DNA of 64,000 nucleotides from Agrocybe praecox (taxonomy: Eukaryota > Basidiomycota > Agaricomycetes > Agaricales > Agrocybaceae). The notes under the pieces are model-generated. The model was not told the origin of the DNA, ran no database searches, and saw nothing but the letters and a program-made list of their open reading frames with translations. Positions within the stretch are counted from its first letter, which is position 1; every line of letters begins with the position of its first letter. Position numbers and translations under genes: made by a program. Positions 24,061 through 35,880 of the stretch are shown here, in pieces. The stretch is from contig OZ024849.1 in the NCBI GenBank assembly GCA_964017145.1, forward strand, positions 2,170,001-2,234,000. The letters are read 5' to 3'.

Positions 24061-25590
24061 TGCAGTGTTACCGAAGTTGGTATGATATGCAAATTAACGA
24101 TTGAAAAATGGATGATACGCTCACAGTATTTTTTCAATAAATCTCAGCTGCACCCCATACCGTATGGATCCAGCTTTAGAAGAGAATCATTCCATCCAGT
24201 GCAGAGAAACAAGAACAAGAAACAATTCAAGCCGAATTTGACAGAAAAACATTCGTACCTCTGTGACGTCCCATTGCTTTATTTTGCCCTGAAAAACACT
24301 ATTCCACTTCATTAAGCTAGCCAGTTTGGTAGCAAATGCGTCTTTGAGTTTTCTTCCCCCAGTTTTCAAGCATCCCCGACTACTTCCTGGCTCAGGAGGC
24401 GATTGATCCGAATCGACCTCCTTCGACAAAGTATCCTTGATGGGTTGCGCATTTTTTCAACCGCCAAGTGTTTTGATGATACGGATACGTTCGGATCTTC
24501 GTTTCCTTGGACCAGGAATAACCAGGCATGCTCAGTCGCACTACCTTGCCAGCCAAAATCGACTTCTTGGTGTGGGTTTCGTCAAATTTATAGACATTAA
24601 AGCTCATATATCTGGGTAGGTATTAGCCTTCGGGTATATTTACCATCAATCATATCCATATTGGCGACGCAGGTATTGGATTTTGAGTATTCGAGAGGCG
24701 CGAAAGAGAAAAGGAGTGGATTGTAAAAATTACTGTTACATTGATAATTTATAAAAATCCCGTTCTTTGATTCATCCGACTTGAAGCGAACAAAGATGAG
24801 ATCGTGGTGACAGAACTCTTTATGCCTAGGCCACCAATGGCCACGGATAAATTAAGGGAGAATTCAAGGCAAAGTCGTTTTCAGCGAGTCCGAATTCAAA
24901 GTTCACGTTCATACATAGCGTTATTTTGGACCTGAAAATCATGTTCGAAGAGTAAGATAGGGTAATTATATTTATTTCAATTGCTTGATGAGCCGACAGG
25001 TAAAATAACCGAGATTTATAGAAAATAATATGTTTTTGAAGCTCCCAAACGTTTAACACCAGCTTTCCGAACTTCAAAATGTCTGTTCGCTCAATGATAT
25101 CATTTTACGATTAGGTATATACATAATATATCCTGTAGGTCCCGCAGTCAATATGGGCAGAAGAGAGTTATCTAGGGATATATTCTTAAACTATTTCATG
25201 CAAGGGAAGCATCGAGAAACGGCCAAAACGCACACCTTTCATCATTTCCATTTCCAATCACAAAAAGTCACGAAGTCTCACCGATATCGCCGACCTGAAG
25301 TTCTCGCACGGCAGCATGGTCACAAATCTGTGTGTACTAGATCCAACCAATGTTGGCGTCGAGGGAACGGTTTGATGGTCAAACATATTTATTAGTAAAA
25401 CAAAACAAACTTGTAAAGGAAAAGAACGTTAGCGCCTTCATATTTTTTTTCGCATAAGCACCATATACCTACTTCATAGTTCGAGGACCGGGAGAGGATG
25501 ACGAACGCTAAGCGATAAAAAAAAAACAGCAGGCAGCAGATCACTGTTGGTTGAAAGTACAGAAGATAAGCACCAACGCCTAAGATAATG
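24060..25590. repeat. W intergenic region between genes 2 and 3
   Basis: The stretch matches 52480-53770. It includes the 160-bp W core (24657-24815) that also occurs at 4679-4838. Open frames (25077-24826 minus, 24429-24187 minus) are short and change between the copies. No gene is recognised. Confidence 0.55.
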
Positions 25591-26600
25591 ATAATCATGG
25601 TACCGCAGACGCTACGTGGCCAGACTCGCTATGATCCACGTCTCGGAAGAACAGCTACAAAGGTCAGGTCGTAAGAATCATATGTGACTGCGAATATAAA
25701 ATAAAATTACATACCCAGATAATATTTGCTGACCGTGTTCAGTCATCCGATGCCTCATCGTCAGAAACGCAATCATGTACGACGCAGGGAGGACAGCGCG
25801 CTGTTGTTGTTGTCTTGGCGTAGCGGACGTCGATCTAGAAGAGCTAGAGACCTTCGGAGGCTCAGGCAAAGCCCTCATCGGCCTCTTCCCCTCATCCTTC
25901 CCGCTCGAAGTTTGAATCCGAACATGCTTAACGACAATCTTCTCTTCCTCGTCCACCTCATCATCATCAGACGCGACAACAGGGACAGGCACAAAAACGG
26001 AAATGGATATCCTGCCGCTCCTGATAGGTCTAGGAACGACGATCACGATCCTTTCGTCTACCGGTATGGGGACAGGTACGGGGGGTTTCTTCTCGGCTAG
26101 GACGAGGTCGTCTCCATTATCATCGGCTTCGTGCGTAGCTAGAGGAGACCGAGACTGACCAAGACGACGAATTCGGAGGATGATGATAATGAGGAGACGG
26201 ATGAGGAGGGGAAACAGTGGCGGAATAAGGTGGCGGTAGGAGGGAGTATGGTGGGGGGTCTTGGGATTGGGATTGCGCCAGCTTTTGCTTTTGCTTCCCT
26301 ACGCCGACGTGAATGCCAACGCCGAGGAGCAGAGAGGCGATCGTCTTGAGCAGGATCGTTGGGCGTTTGTATTGGCATCCGCGTCCGCGTCCTTGTCCGC
26401 ATCCGTATCTGTGAGGAGCTGGTACTGGAGCTCTTGAGGTTGGGGAATGGGAATGATTCGAGGTGGAGGCGGACAACAGTCGATGGCGATGGAGGCACGA
26501 CGAAGTGCTGAGCGGCAGCAGCAGACAAAGGTGTCGGGATCATCCTCTCCCACTCCCTCTCTCTCCCACTCCTGCGCCTGCGCCTGCGACTCCCTATGCC
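25590..26600 (-). other. X block 3a: acidic and low-complexity, coding-like sequence
   Basis: The block begins with a J repeat. On the minus strand, frame 26476-26120 contains RPTILLKTIASLLLGVGIHV and PPPYSLLPPPYSATVSPP, matching block 2b. Frame 26046-25678 follows with PRPIRSGRISISVFVPVPV, an acidic ASDDDEVDEEEKIVV stretch and PRQQQQ. The two frames are offset, so either an intron or a frameshift separates them. The matching block at 53920-54800 has the same offset, so the break predates the S1/S2 duplication. Confidence 0.4.
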
Positions 26601-27440
26601 TCAAAACACAATTGACGATAGGGATAGGGATAGTTCCCGGTCTCGTAGCGCTCAAGCCCCACGTTCCCATTCCCGTTCCCGTTCCATTGCGCAGAGCCCG
26701 AGTCCTTCCTCACGCGCCTCTGTACCACATCGGCATTGGTGCTGGGAACGGTGATACTGAGACCGAGCTGAGCTTGCGCGAGGTGCAACGACGACGATTT
26801 GGTCTTGTTCGGATTTGTGAGGGATGAGGTTGAGTTGAGCGGAGGAGTGCGTGGGTGGATTTGTACGATGAGGAGTACGATGTGTGCGAAGAGGAAATGG
26901 ATGTCGCTGATGTGGAGGTGGACGATGACGAGATCGACGTCGCGGACGAAGTGGACGAAGCGAAGAAAGTGGGCCTGGAAGACTAAGAAGAAGACCACCC
27001 CTCGGACTCTGAATCACTCCCGGGACAACTCCTCGGGAACGGGATGATGTTCTTCTGCCATTGTACCTGCACTTGAAGCTGAGTGTGGGAGTATGCGTAC
27101 GACGAGGGCAGAGCGGGCAGGTGTTTCCTGCTGCGTGGTTTTTGGCTTGAGGTGTTTTCGGTGTGTTTTTCGGTGCGGGCAAGGAGGAGGCGAGAGAGGA
27201 TGAGGAGGCGAGAGAAGAGAGGGTAAGGGTGGATGAGGAAGGAGAGGGAGAAGGAATAGAAACAGAAACGACCGCGGACAAGTCAAAGTCAAAGTCAACT
27301 TTGACGCTGATTTGCATCGTATCGTTCGTGTTAGTGGTGATAGTGGTACTCTTTCCTTTTCCTTTCGCGTCGGTCGTAGTTTTGGTTTTGATGGATCAAG
27401 AAACAAATCGAGGGGAAAAAACGCTGGGATCAGAACCACA
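26600..27440 (-). other. X block 3b: low-complexity, coding-like sequence
   Basis: Minus frames 27317-26652 and 26998-26594 carry MQISVKVDFDFDLSAVVSVS and Ser/Thr- or Leu/Phe-rich runs, depending on frame. It is the counterpart of 54770-55500. The MSAYPASAS start found at 7408, 44085 and 55693 is missing here, so the 5' end is deleted. Confidence 0.4.
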
Positions 27441-27739
27441 ATAACGGGGGCTGCGTCCTCCAGGAGGTATGGATATGGATACGGATATGCGGCTCTACTA
27501 CGTGTGGTGTTCGTGCACTTGTTTCGGGTAATACGTAGGGTGGGGTAGGGTAGGGCAGTTAGTCTGTCGGTTATGTGGGTTGTATCGTGTCTGGCACGTT
27601 GTCTGCTCTGGCCCTAGTTTAGATGGGCTTGTGTGCAAGAAACCCAGCGACGTCCAGGCGGGAAGGGAAGGGTGGGTTGAGGTCAACAGAACCTGAGAGC
27701 TGCTTTCAACTAGAAAGAAAGAAAGAGAAAAACAATAAA

Positions 27740-28370
27740 ATCAAAATTTCCATATCGTTAATTTCGTATAGCAAAATATGTACGCACCACGACATGCATT
27801 TGGACCTGGACCTGCCCACGCGCCGGCGCCCCTGGGAGAAAAGCAGCAGTCAATGGCGATGGCGACGAAGGCAAGACATGCCGAGCTGCAGACAAAGGCG
27901 TTGGGATCCTCTCCTGCGACTGCGCCATCCTCTCCCTCTCCCTCTCCTGCGACTCTCCACGCCCATGCCCACCCACACGATTCCGATTCGCGAGGGGAAT
28001 AGCGATAGCGACAGGTCTCGTAGCGCCCAACGCGCCCACGCGCCCGTTCCCTTTCCCGTTCCCGTTCCCATTCCATTGGACGGAGCCCGAGTCCTTCCTC
28101 ACGCCCCTCTGTGTCGATGCCGATGGGTCAGCATTGGCGGTGATACCAGCCTGAGCATGCGCGAGGAGTAGCGATTGTTCTTCGCGAGGAGGTGAGTGTG
28201 ACTTGAAGCTTGAGCAGCGGAGTGAGTGTGGATGTGTGGATGTGCCCATGCTGGCGCTGGTTCGTGTGTTGGTGGATTTGTACGATGAGGAGGTTTCGTT
28301 CAGAAACGTGACACGTCTGGTTTGTGGAGTCACGAATTGTCACAAAGAACTTTGAATGACTGATGGTCAA
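27740..28370 (-). other. X block 3c: low-complexity, coding-like sequence
   Basis: Minus frame 28333-27758 (191 codons) starts MTPQTRRVTFLNETSSSYKS and contains RGVRKDSGSVQWNGNGNGKG and ERIPTPLSAARHVLPSS. It is the counterpart of block 1b (7715-8350) and 55975-56545. Its function is unknown. Confidence 0.4.
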
Positions 28371-28499
28371 CGCTCACCAAATTCGAGGAAATTCAAATCA
28401 GCTCGTATCAAGGATAAGACAAATTCACAGCGGTACTGGTACGGCGCGCAAGCACACGTTGGGGTGAAAAACATCGCGCACTGAACCCCCGTTTCATCC

Positions 28500-29394
28500 T
28501 AGTAAAGGCGAGTGTACAACCTTCGATGGATCATGGGATGCCAACTTACTTCGTCATCTCGCCTCAAACTTTCCACTTATATCGTCTTCACTCCTTCGGA
28601 TGTCCTGTGCTTGGTTCAAGTTAGTCAGTGCCCTGCGGAAATAATTGACTCTCAGAGCGGCTGGAAACGTCCATCAATCATTCACGACCTCGGTGATCTC
28701 GCGCTTCCTCACTGAGATGTATTGCTTGCGAATGGGAGTGTGTGTGTGGTATCTATTCATTGACTAAACAGTTGTTAAACGTTAATCAATGATGCATATG
28801 CTTCGCATGTTGTGGATCCTGAAATTCCTTCTGCATCGAGATCGGAGACTCCTGTGTCAGGTAGTGACGTCCCTCAAGGTCTAGCTGAAGATCAAGCTTA
28901 GTCTGTTAATTGAGGCTTCGAGTTCTGGCCGGGCTCGATATGATATATCAATATAGGTTACAGATATTAGCAACTGCGGTAGAACATAAGATATGTATAC
29001 TAGTCAACCGTTCGGGATTTGAGTTGAGAAGTGATCTCAGATCTCTCTTAAGAATGAGACGGTGCCTGGGATTAAACATATGAGATGAATGCCTAGAAAC
29101 TCCCGTGGAGGTCTTACTATAAGGGGACAATACCATCACAAATTCACAATATCGAAGGGTATGACACCTAAAACCATTGCAAATGACTAAAACTACGAGA
29201 CCTGGTTTCTGATAGCACCGGTTGGATGGTCAATCTCGTTTGAGACTGGATCGTACCAATGTTACATGGATCGCTCTCGTAAATGCGCAAAGTGTACCAT
29301 GACAAGTGAATTCAATCCCTCAAAATAGACGCTCGTAATGATACTTAAAGGCAGCGACTACTTGATTTTGGATATCCCAGACCCTGATTCCATT
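28500..29394 (+). promoter_or_regulatory. Conserved 5' region of seven-helix gene 3
   Basis: Shares GGTTGGATGGTCAATCTCG, GATCGTACCAATGTTACATG (CCAAT present) and TACTTAAAGGCAGCGAC with the other copies. The part from 28580 to 28710 is diverged. Confidence 0.5.
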
Positions 29395-30690
29395 ATGTCT
29401 TCACAGGGCGATGTCATTTCCCCAATATCATTCCAAAAATCCATTATTAGGGGGAACTTAAATTCATCATTGTTGTTTCAATTTCTTGGAGGCAAGTAAC
29501 ACCTTTACGGAACATAACATGGCTGAACAACTATACATAGGAGCATATATTGGGTTTTATTTAATAACCTTTCAAATTTATTGTAGGGGCATACTGCTTA
29601 AGGAAGGCATGAAATGCTAATCATTTTACAGCACACAGGTCCCAGCCACGTCGGCGAGTGATTACTAGTGTTCTCGCAGGACTGTTTGGTTGCACTCTTG
29701 GAATTTTGATCACGAACTGGCTTTTTACAGTTACCTGCTTTGCAGGAGGAGAGGCCAACACTAGATATGATATTTTTTATTTGAGCATGTTTTACCAGGC
29801 TACCCCTGCAGTATATATCACAACCTCAATATTGTCAGGATTAGGTCAGGTTCTTGCCGATGGCTTGCTGGTAGGTCTCGTATGAGCTGTATTATTTCAT
29901 CTTGCTGACAAGAATTTTAGATATGGCGTTCCTGGAACCTCTTTTGTGACCAGAAAAACATCATACTCGTATTTCTGGGTATTTATGTCGTTGAAATTGG
30001 TAATTTCAGTGTCAGTGTGTATTACAAATTGTATATTGACTCTATAGTTTTACAGTGATGACCATTACCACAACTATCACAAATTTTCTCTTTTACCTAG
30101 ACCCTCTGAGCTATCAGACAGATCAATTTGCGCAGCAGTTCAACATCCTTTATGCAACCAGCCAGTGTATGACAGCTGCAACAAGTATGATTGTGTCACT
30201 TGCAATTGGCATGAAAATATATTCCTCAACAACCATAAATCACAAAGATCGAAGAAAATTCATGCACATCGCTCACATAACAATAGAGGCCTCTGCCTTA
30301 TATTCCTGCTCAACATTGATGACAGCAATCATCACGTTCGTTGGTAGTAGCCCCACAGTGTCGGCATCTTGGGCGTCTCTCTACAAAGCAGAAGCTTATA
30401 TCAGTGCAATTGTGTGTATCACAACTGTAAGTTGATCATGAATCACCTTCCGGAGGCTCTCTGATCACCCTGAATTAATTTGATAGGCATTTGCACCGAC
30501 CCTCATGGTCGTCCGTCTTGAATTGAGAAAGAAGAATCTAACCGAGGAGTCCTCAACCAATATAAATACAGAACCAAGTGATAACATTCCTAGTGCCTTT
30601 GCAGCCGCTCCTCAAGATCACAACAGCTCTGAAATTCAAGAAGTACCTCGTGATGCCACAAACATCCGAAATCTTACTGAAGAAGTCTAA
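29395..30690 (+). CDS. Seven-helix membrane protein, array gene 3
   Basis: Exons 29395..29491, 29541..29582, 29632..29870, 29921..29999, 30056..30426 and 30487..30690 give 343 residues. Intron 1 has a GC donor (G|GCAAGT); intron 4 is 56 nt. Intron 2 starts GTAGGGG. Here the alternative inner donor seen in other copies (GTGGGGGAGG) is destroyed, which fixes the true donor for the whole family. The N-terminus differs most (MSSQGDVISPISFQKSIIRG). The helix 6-7 loop reads SSPTVSASWASLYKAEAY, and helix 6 has HITIEASALYSCSTLMTA. The tail ends NIRNLTEEV. Confidence 0.83.
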
Positions 30691-31930
30691 GATATATACG
30701 GTACGGGATATACCTGCAGTATTAATGACTTTTTCTCAAATTTGGTATCACCCATAGCTTCTTCCTTGCCTCGGCGTCGTTTGGTTTATTTTCTTCCTCA
30801 CCCTATCTACCCCAACTTTGTTTTTGTATTGCTACTCTCCTGCATTTTAGTATCATCATTTTATATTTAGATTGTGAATCCTCTAAGACAATCGATAATT
30901 TCTTGTTCGAATCTAATATTATTATTCTCTCTCTTGAGGGAGAAACAGGGAAACACGCTAACTTTCACGACTACACGCAATGCATCCACTAAGTCAAAGT
31001 ATCCGCTGGTAAATTTCTTGGAGAATCAAACCCAAGTCCAAACCAAGCTCAAGTCCAAACCGCGCTCAGAAGCAGTTCAGTGGTTCGCTGAATGTCCAAT
31101 GTTGAGCTGGGTCCATTGTTTATTTGATTAAGAATCCCAGAACGGATTCTAGTACTCAAAGAAATTGATAGCATGGGTCGATATTTCGACTATCCAGAAA
31201 GGCAAACCTCACCAGCCCTCCAGTAGCGAGTAGTGAGGGAGATACTAAATGGAATTTTTGAGACAGAGTAGAAGATGTTTCACCTTTGGGCAATGGAAGA
31301 CAGACTCAACACACAGTTGCCTGGTGGGTGGGTGGGACGAATCATAATTTATAAATCCCACTACCGAAATCACCAGAAGTGCTATCGTATCGCCCATCGC
31401 CCATCAACTGCTTTCTTTAAAACAGAGGGTAGAGATATGAAGAGCGCCGACTCAGACAAGGTTTTCATATGACGTTCATGCACGATATAGACGAGCTGAA
31501 GGTAGCGATGAGACAAATTCAAAAGGAGACGCGGAGAGTTTCGAAAGACATGATGAAACGCGCAGAATTTAAGTTATTTCGCTCAAAAATGTGCACGCGC
31601 CAAAGGGCGAGGACGGCTGACATGACCCAAGCCAGTACCTCAAGCATCGTAAGCATCAAAAGTTGAAAATTACGATTAGAGTGTCTGAATAGAGCTATGC
31701 CAGAAATTCGAGGAGAAGGGGTAGGTTGAGGGCAAAAGACGGAAAATAGGTAAACGGGAATTTAGAAAACTCAATGTATCACTCACCTCCACCGTCGTTG
31801 CCATCCCTTAATACTCTTACATCTGATCACCGTGTGATTTTCGCTCGAAACGTCGTGCGTCATTTGAACTCTATCATGGGCGCTCAGAATCCTAGTACAG
31901 TTAATCGCGCGATCAGAGGGGGAAAAGAAC
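30691..31930. repeat. D3 3' flank of gene 3
   Basis: Matches 58718-59990 and differs from the D2 flank beyond about 90 bp. Frames of 60-100 codons (31275-31472 and 31469-31666) have counterparts at 59239-59535 and 59546-59731 (RKETRRVSKDM kept), but they shift and have no family motif. Not called a gene. Confidence 0.55.
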
Positions 31931-33910
31931 TCACATACGTATCGCTTCCTTTCCTTGCTTCCTCCTATCCATCTTCTCACCCAGTCGATATTTCGAAATT
32001 CACTCGTAGTCGGTCCAAGCCTGGATCAATATCCTGCGTCTTCCATCCTCTGTTCGGCTCGGTATGATGAACAAAACTGAAACTAAGATGGCGAGGTGCC
32101 TTGGCTTGGAGGAGACAAACGACTTCAAGCAGCAGCTGGACGGATGATAGGAAGGAGAGACGATGACGATGACGACATGTCATTCCAGCCGAAATCTGGC
32201 CCATCAAAATTCAACAATCAATATAAATAGTTCTTAACTCCGATAGGCGAGTCCGAGACTCGGACGTCCGCGTTAGACCTGCCCATCATTCCCCCTCATT
32301 CCCACTGAAGGGAAGATGACTCGACTCTTCCCTCTCTTACAATGCATGAGCGAAAACAAGCGAGGAGGGGTGTAGAAAGTGCACGTATTGGGATTACCTC
32401 CCTTTCTTTTCTGTATTCCTTTTTCCCTTCTGCTTCTTTTCTTCTCCGTCCTTTCCCTGCTCTTAATTTCCCCTCCCTCTCCACGCCTCCCCTGCTCCAT
32501 CTCTGCCATCCCAATCTCAGCAACGCCTACTCCTACACCCTCGACAAGGCCATCTCACGCTCGCGCATACTGTCATGTCACCTTGTATGTGCTTACGAAT
32601 ACGGGCATTGATTGATTTGATGCGCTTCATTGGTTCCGTCGGTTACCCCACCGTAGACCCTCTCCCGGATCCGATCTCCTCAACATCCCATCCCAGCGCA
32701 GTTCATGCAACAATCTTTGATGGCTATGTCAAATCGTGCATGTATAAGATGTATGTATGACATCTCCTGCTTCGATCGAATCGTGACTTTACTCCGACTA
32801 TGCTGGGCTAGGCTCTTCTCGTATGATTCTCCCTACCCTGTCCTTTCCTGTCGTCCCACTCCTCCTCCCTTTCCGACTAATCCTCTCTGCAACCTATCTT
32901 CCCTGTCCTGGTGCCGGTCTTGGTCAAATTGGTCTTGGTACTGGATGATTCTCGAATGTTTAACATTTAGAACCAGTACCAGCATCACTGTCATTATTTC
33001 TCGCCTGGTTCTCATCCTCCTCCTGCTGCTTCCGTCACTCAATGTAGCGCTCATGCTGGTGTCTCCCATGCATCTTCCAACTCTTGGGATACGATTTCGG
33101 AACTACTTCACGCGCCAACGTCAGCGAGAAGAGGAGTTGCAGTTGCAGTTGCAAAATTATGGGAATTTAGCCGCTCGAGCGCTTGGAATTGGTTTCTTGG
33201 GATTGGTTGGAGACTGTAATTAGGATTAGGATTGGGATTGGGATGGTGGTGTCATGATCAAACTGATGCTCGTAGTGTGTAATGCTGGTATTTGGTGCTT
33301 GGCTTAGCGCTAGGCTCAACACCAACACCATCAATTCTAATTTTTTTCCTGACCTCTCCTCTCCTCCCAAAGGAGCTTTGATTTTTATTATTATTACATG
33401 CGTCCGAGCCATCATGGCTGATCTTCTTCTGTACTTTCTTTTAACCAACACTGAGGCCTGAGGCCTGACCTGTTACATGCCTGTATGGCTTGTTTTTCAT
33501 CGCTTAGCGCTCAGCATCTCCCGGCGAACGGTTCTCGAACCACGAAAGAAAGCCTATATGTATATGAACTCTGCTGATAACAAGCGGCCCGCAAGTAAGA
33601 GTCCTGAAGCTTGAAGGTGCGTGTATAATATGCATGTGTGCGCCCGTATGTTGTTCAGCTCAACTCAGCTCAACTCAGCTGTGATCAGTCTGTTAAGCAG
33701 GCACGCAGGCACGCAGTCCTGTGTTGTTGTATGTACTCCATCAATATCAAGGGAGATATCGACCATACTACCTGCACCTGCCCTGATCTTTTTTTTTATG
33801 TTCTGGGTTCAGACTGTGGTGCTGGGCTCGGTCGGTTTACTGCATTCTAGCCGCCTTAATTTCCAAATATCCACTGTCGTATGGTATTTAAAAAGTGTAC
33901 CATAGTATGA
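31930..33910. repeat. Z repeat, copy 2
   Basis: A full copy with TATAAATAG at 32222-32230 and the perfect palindrome GTCCGAGACTCGGAC at 32251-32265. The site at about 32624-32634 (CTTCATTGGTT) is the empty counterpart of the hAT-like insertion in S2. The tail (33300-33910) carries TTATCGCT-like and AGCGCT motifs. Confidence 0.8.
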
Positions 33911-34690
33911 TCTATGATCGAAGCTTGTATTGTAAGCAGGCGGTTCATTGATCATCTTCGACGTTCGAACATATGGCCTTCGAGCTTGGTCTTGCGCTTG
34001 CTTGATATTCGAATATACTGGGACTTGGACGTATTGCTTGCATAGTAGTGTCCGACTGACGATCAATCTCCTATATGTAACTGTGGCGCACAGAGATCCT
34101 AGCATCCTCGGAAATTCACCTCAAATGCTCGGAAAAGATTAGATATTATACCATGACACTATAAATCGAACAGTATTATAAAGCCACAGTGACTCGGTAT
34201 TAGATATGTTTTAACTTCACTTCTGCTCTCAAGCCCTCTTTGAGAAGTGTCGGTGTCGCGCTATGGAAGAACTAATCTTCTCTCTCTCTAAGTATACTTC
34301 GAGTCTACCCATGGCAGGTGTTTATACAATATTTGTACCAACTGATCCGGCGGTGTATAGGTTATATTAGACTTATATTTCATCTCCTATTATTATACCG
34401 TCAACGCCCGAATTCGAGAAACAGCCTGTGACAACGTTACCGGAGCAACATATCCTCAGGTAGCTGTCCATATTTACTCAAAACCGGTCATGTATGGCTT
34501 AACATGTAGATAGTTGAGAAACTGTAGTTGAGAACACCTGAAAACTGTTTTTCAACTACCAAAAGCCCAATATTTAGAAGCGGAAATTCTATTTTCGGAC
34601 CGACGTTGAAGCGTCCAAGAACTACATGAGTGGAGTCGATAAGAAAGTAAGTTAGCAGCGCAGGTCATATGTGATCGAAAAAAATCTTCC
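33910..34690. other. Unassigned spacer
   Basis: AT-rich DNA with short frames only; no gene or repeat landmark recognised. Confidence 0.35.
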
Positions 34691-35880
34691 TTGTAATCCC
34701 TCCTCCAGACTGTTGCCGTTCCTTTTCACATATGTATCACTTCCTTTCGTTGCTCCCTCCTTTCCTCCTATCCATCCTCCCACCCAGTCGATATTTCGAA
34801 ATTCGCTCGTATTCGGACCAAGCCTGGATCGATATAATGAACGAAACTGAAACTAAGATAGCGAGGTGCCTTGGCTTGGAGGAGACAAACGGATGACAGG
34901 AAGGAGAGAAGATAACGATGACGATTTGTCACTCCAGCCGAAATTTGGCCCATCAAAATTCAACGATCGGTATAAATAGTTCTTATCTCCGATAGGTGAG
35001 TCCGAGACTCGGACGTCCGCGTCAGACCTGCCCATTTCGCCCCATTCCTACCGAAGGGAAGATGAATCGACTCTCCCCTCTGAGCGCCTTACGATGTACG
35101 AGCGAAAACAAGCGAGGAGCGCTAGTGGGGCCCTGGGGGGATTGAAAAAAATAATTAAAAGAGGGTGTGTAAGGTGCAGGTATCGGGATTACCTCCCTTT
35201 GCGCCCTTTCGACCTTCTACCTCTTTCCCCGCTCCTCTCTTTATTTTCACGTCCTTCCGTCCCTCTCCGCGCCTCCCCTGTTTCCTCTCTGCCATCCCGA
35301 TATCGGATCCATGAATTGATGCTCGTGAGTTGTAATGCTGGTATTTGGCGCTTAGTGCTAGGCAAACACAACACACCATCAATTCTGTCTGTCTTAATTT
35401 CCTCCCCTCTCCTATCCCATTCGTCCTAGTCATCATGAATAATGGCTCATCTTCTTCTGTACTTTCTTTTTTTCAAAGCAACAGTGACCTGTTGTCTGCA
35501 TGCTGGTGCTGGTACATTTATCGCTTAGCGCTCGTCTCCCAGTGAACGAACGGTCCTCGAACTATGTATGAAAGCTTATATGGTATATGTATGTATGTGA
35601 ACCCTGTCGCTCAGCTCTGTCTGTTTGGCAGAAACGCAGGAACGCAGAGAGGCACGCAGTCCCGAGTTGTTGCACGTACGTACGTCATCGACATCAAGGG
35701 CCACCGGTCATATCGAACGTACTACCTGCACATGCACCTGTCCTGTGCGGAGCTGGGAGCTGGGTTCTGCACTTGATGCTGAGTGCCAGGCTCATTCAGT
35801 CCACTGCATTCTAGCCGCCTTTATTTCAGAATATCCACTGTCGTATGGTATTTAAAAAAGTGTGTCGTAGTATGACTCTG
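34690..35880. repeat. Z repeat, copy 3 (shortened)
   Basis: Contains TATAAATAG at about 34971, the palindrome GTCCGAGACTCGGAC at 35001-35015 and the Z tail. It lacks the AGCAGCAGCTGGA piece and about 800 bp of the middle relative to copy 2. It lies outside both segments. Confidence 0.75.

Larger units (their letters stand above)
16130..33850. repeat. Segmental duplication S1 (genes 2 and 3)
   Basis: The order is X block, 5' region, gene 2, 3' flank D2, Z, W, J, X blocks, 5' region, gene 3, 3' flank D3, Z. The same order in the same orientation recurs at about 43000-63625. Borders are approximate, read by eye from shared landmarks such as GTCTGCACGACATGCATCTG at the left and GGCTCG followed by ACTGCATTCT at the right. 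Confidence 0.8.
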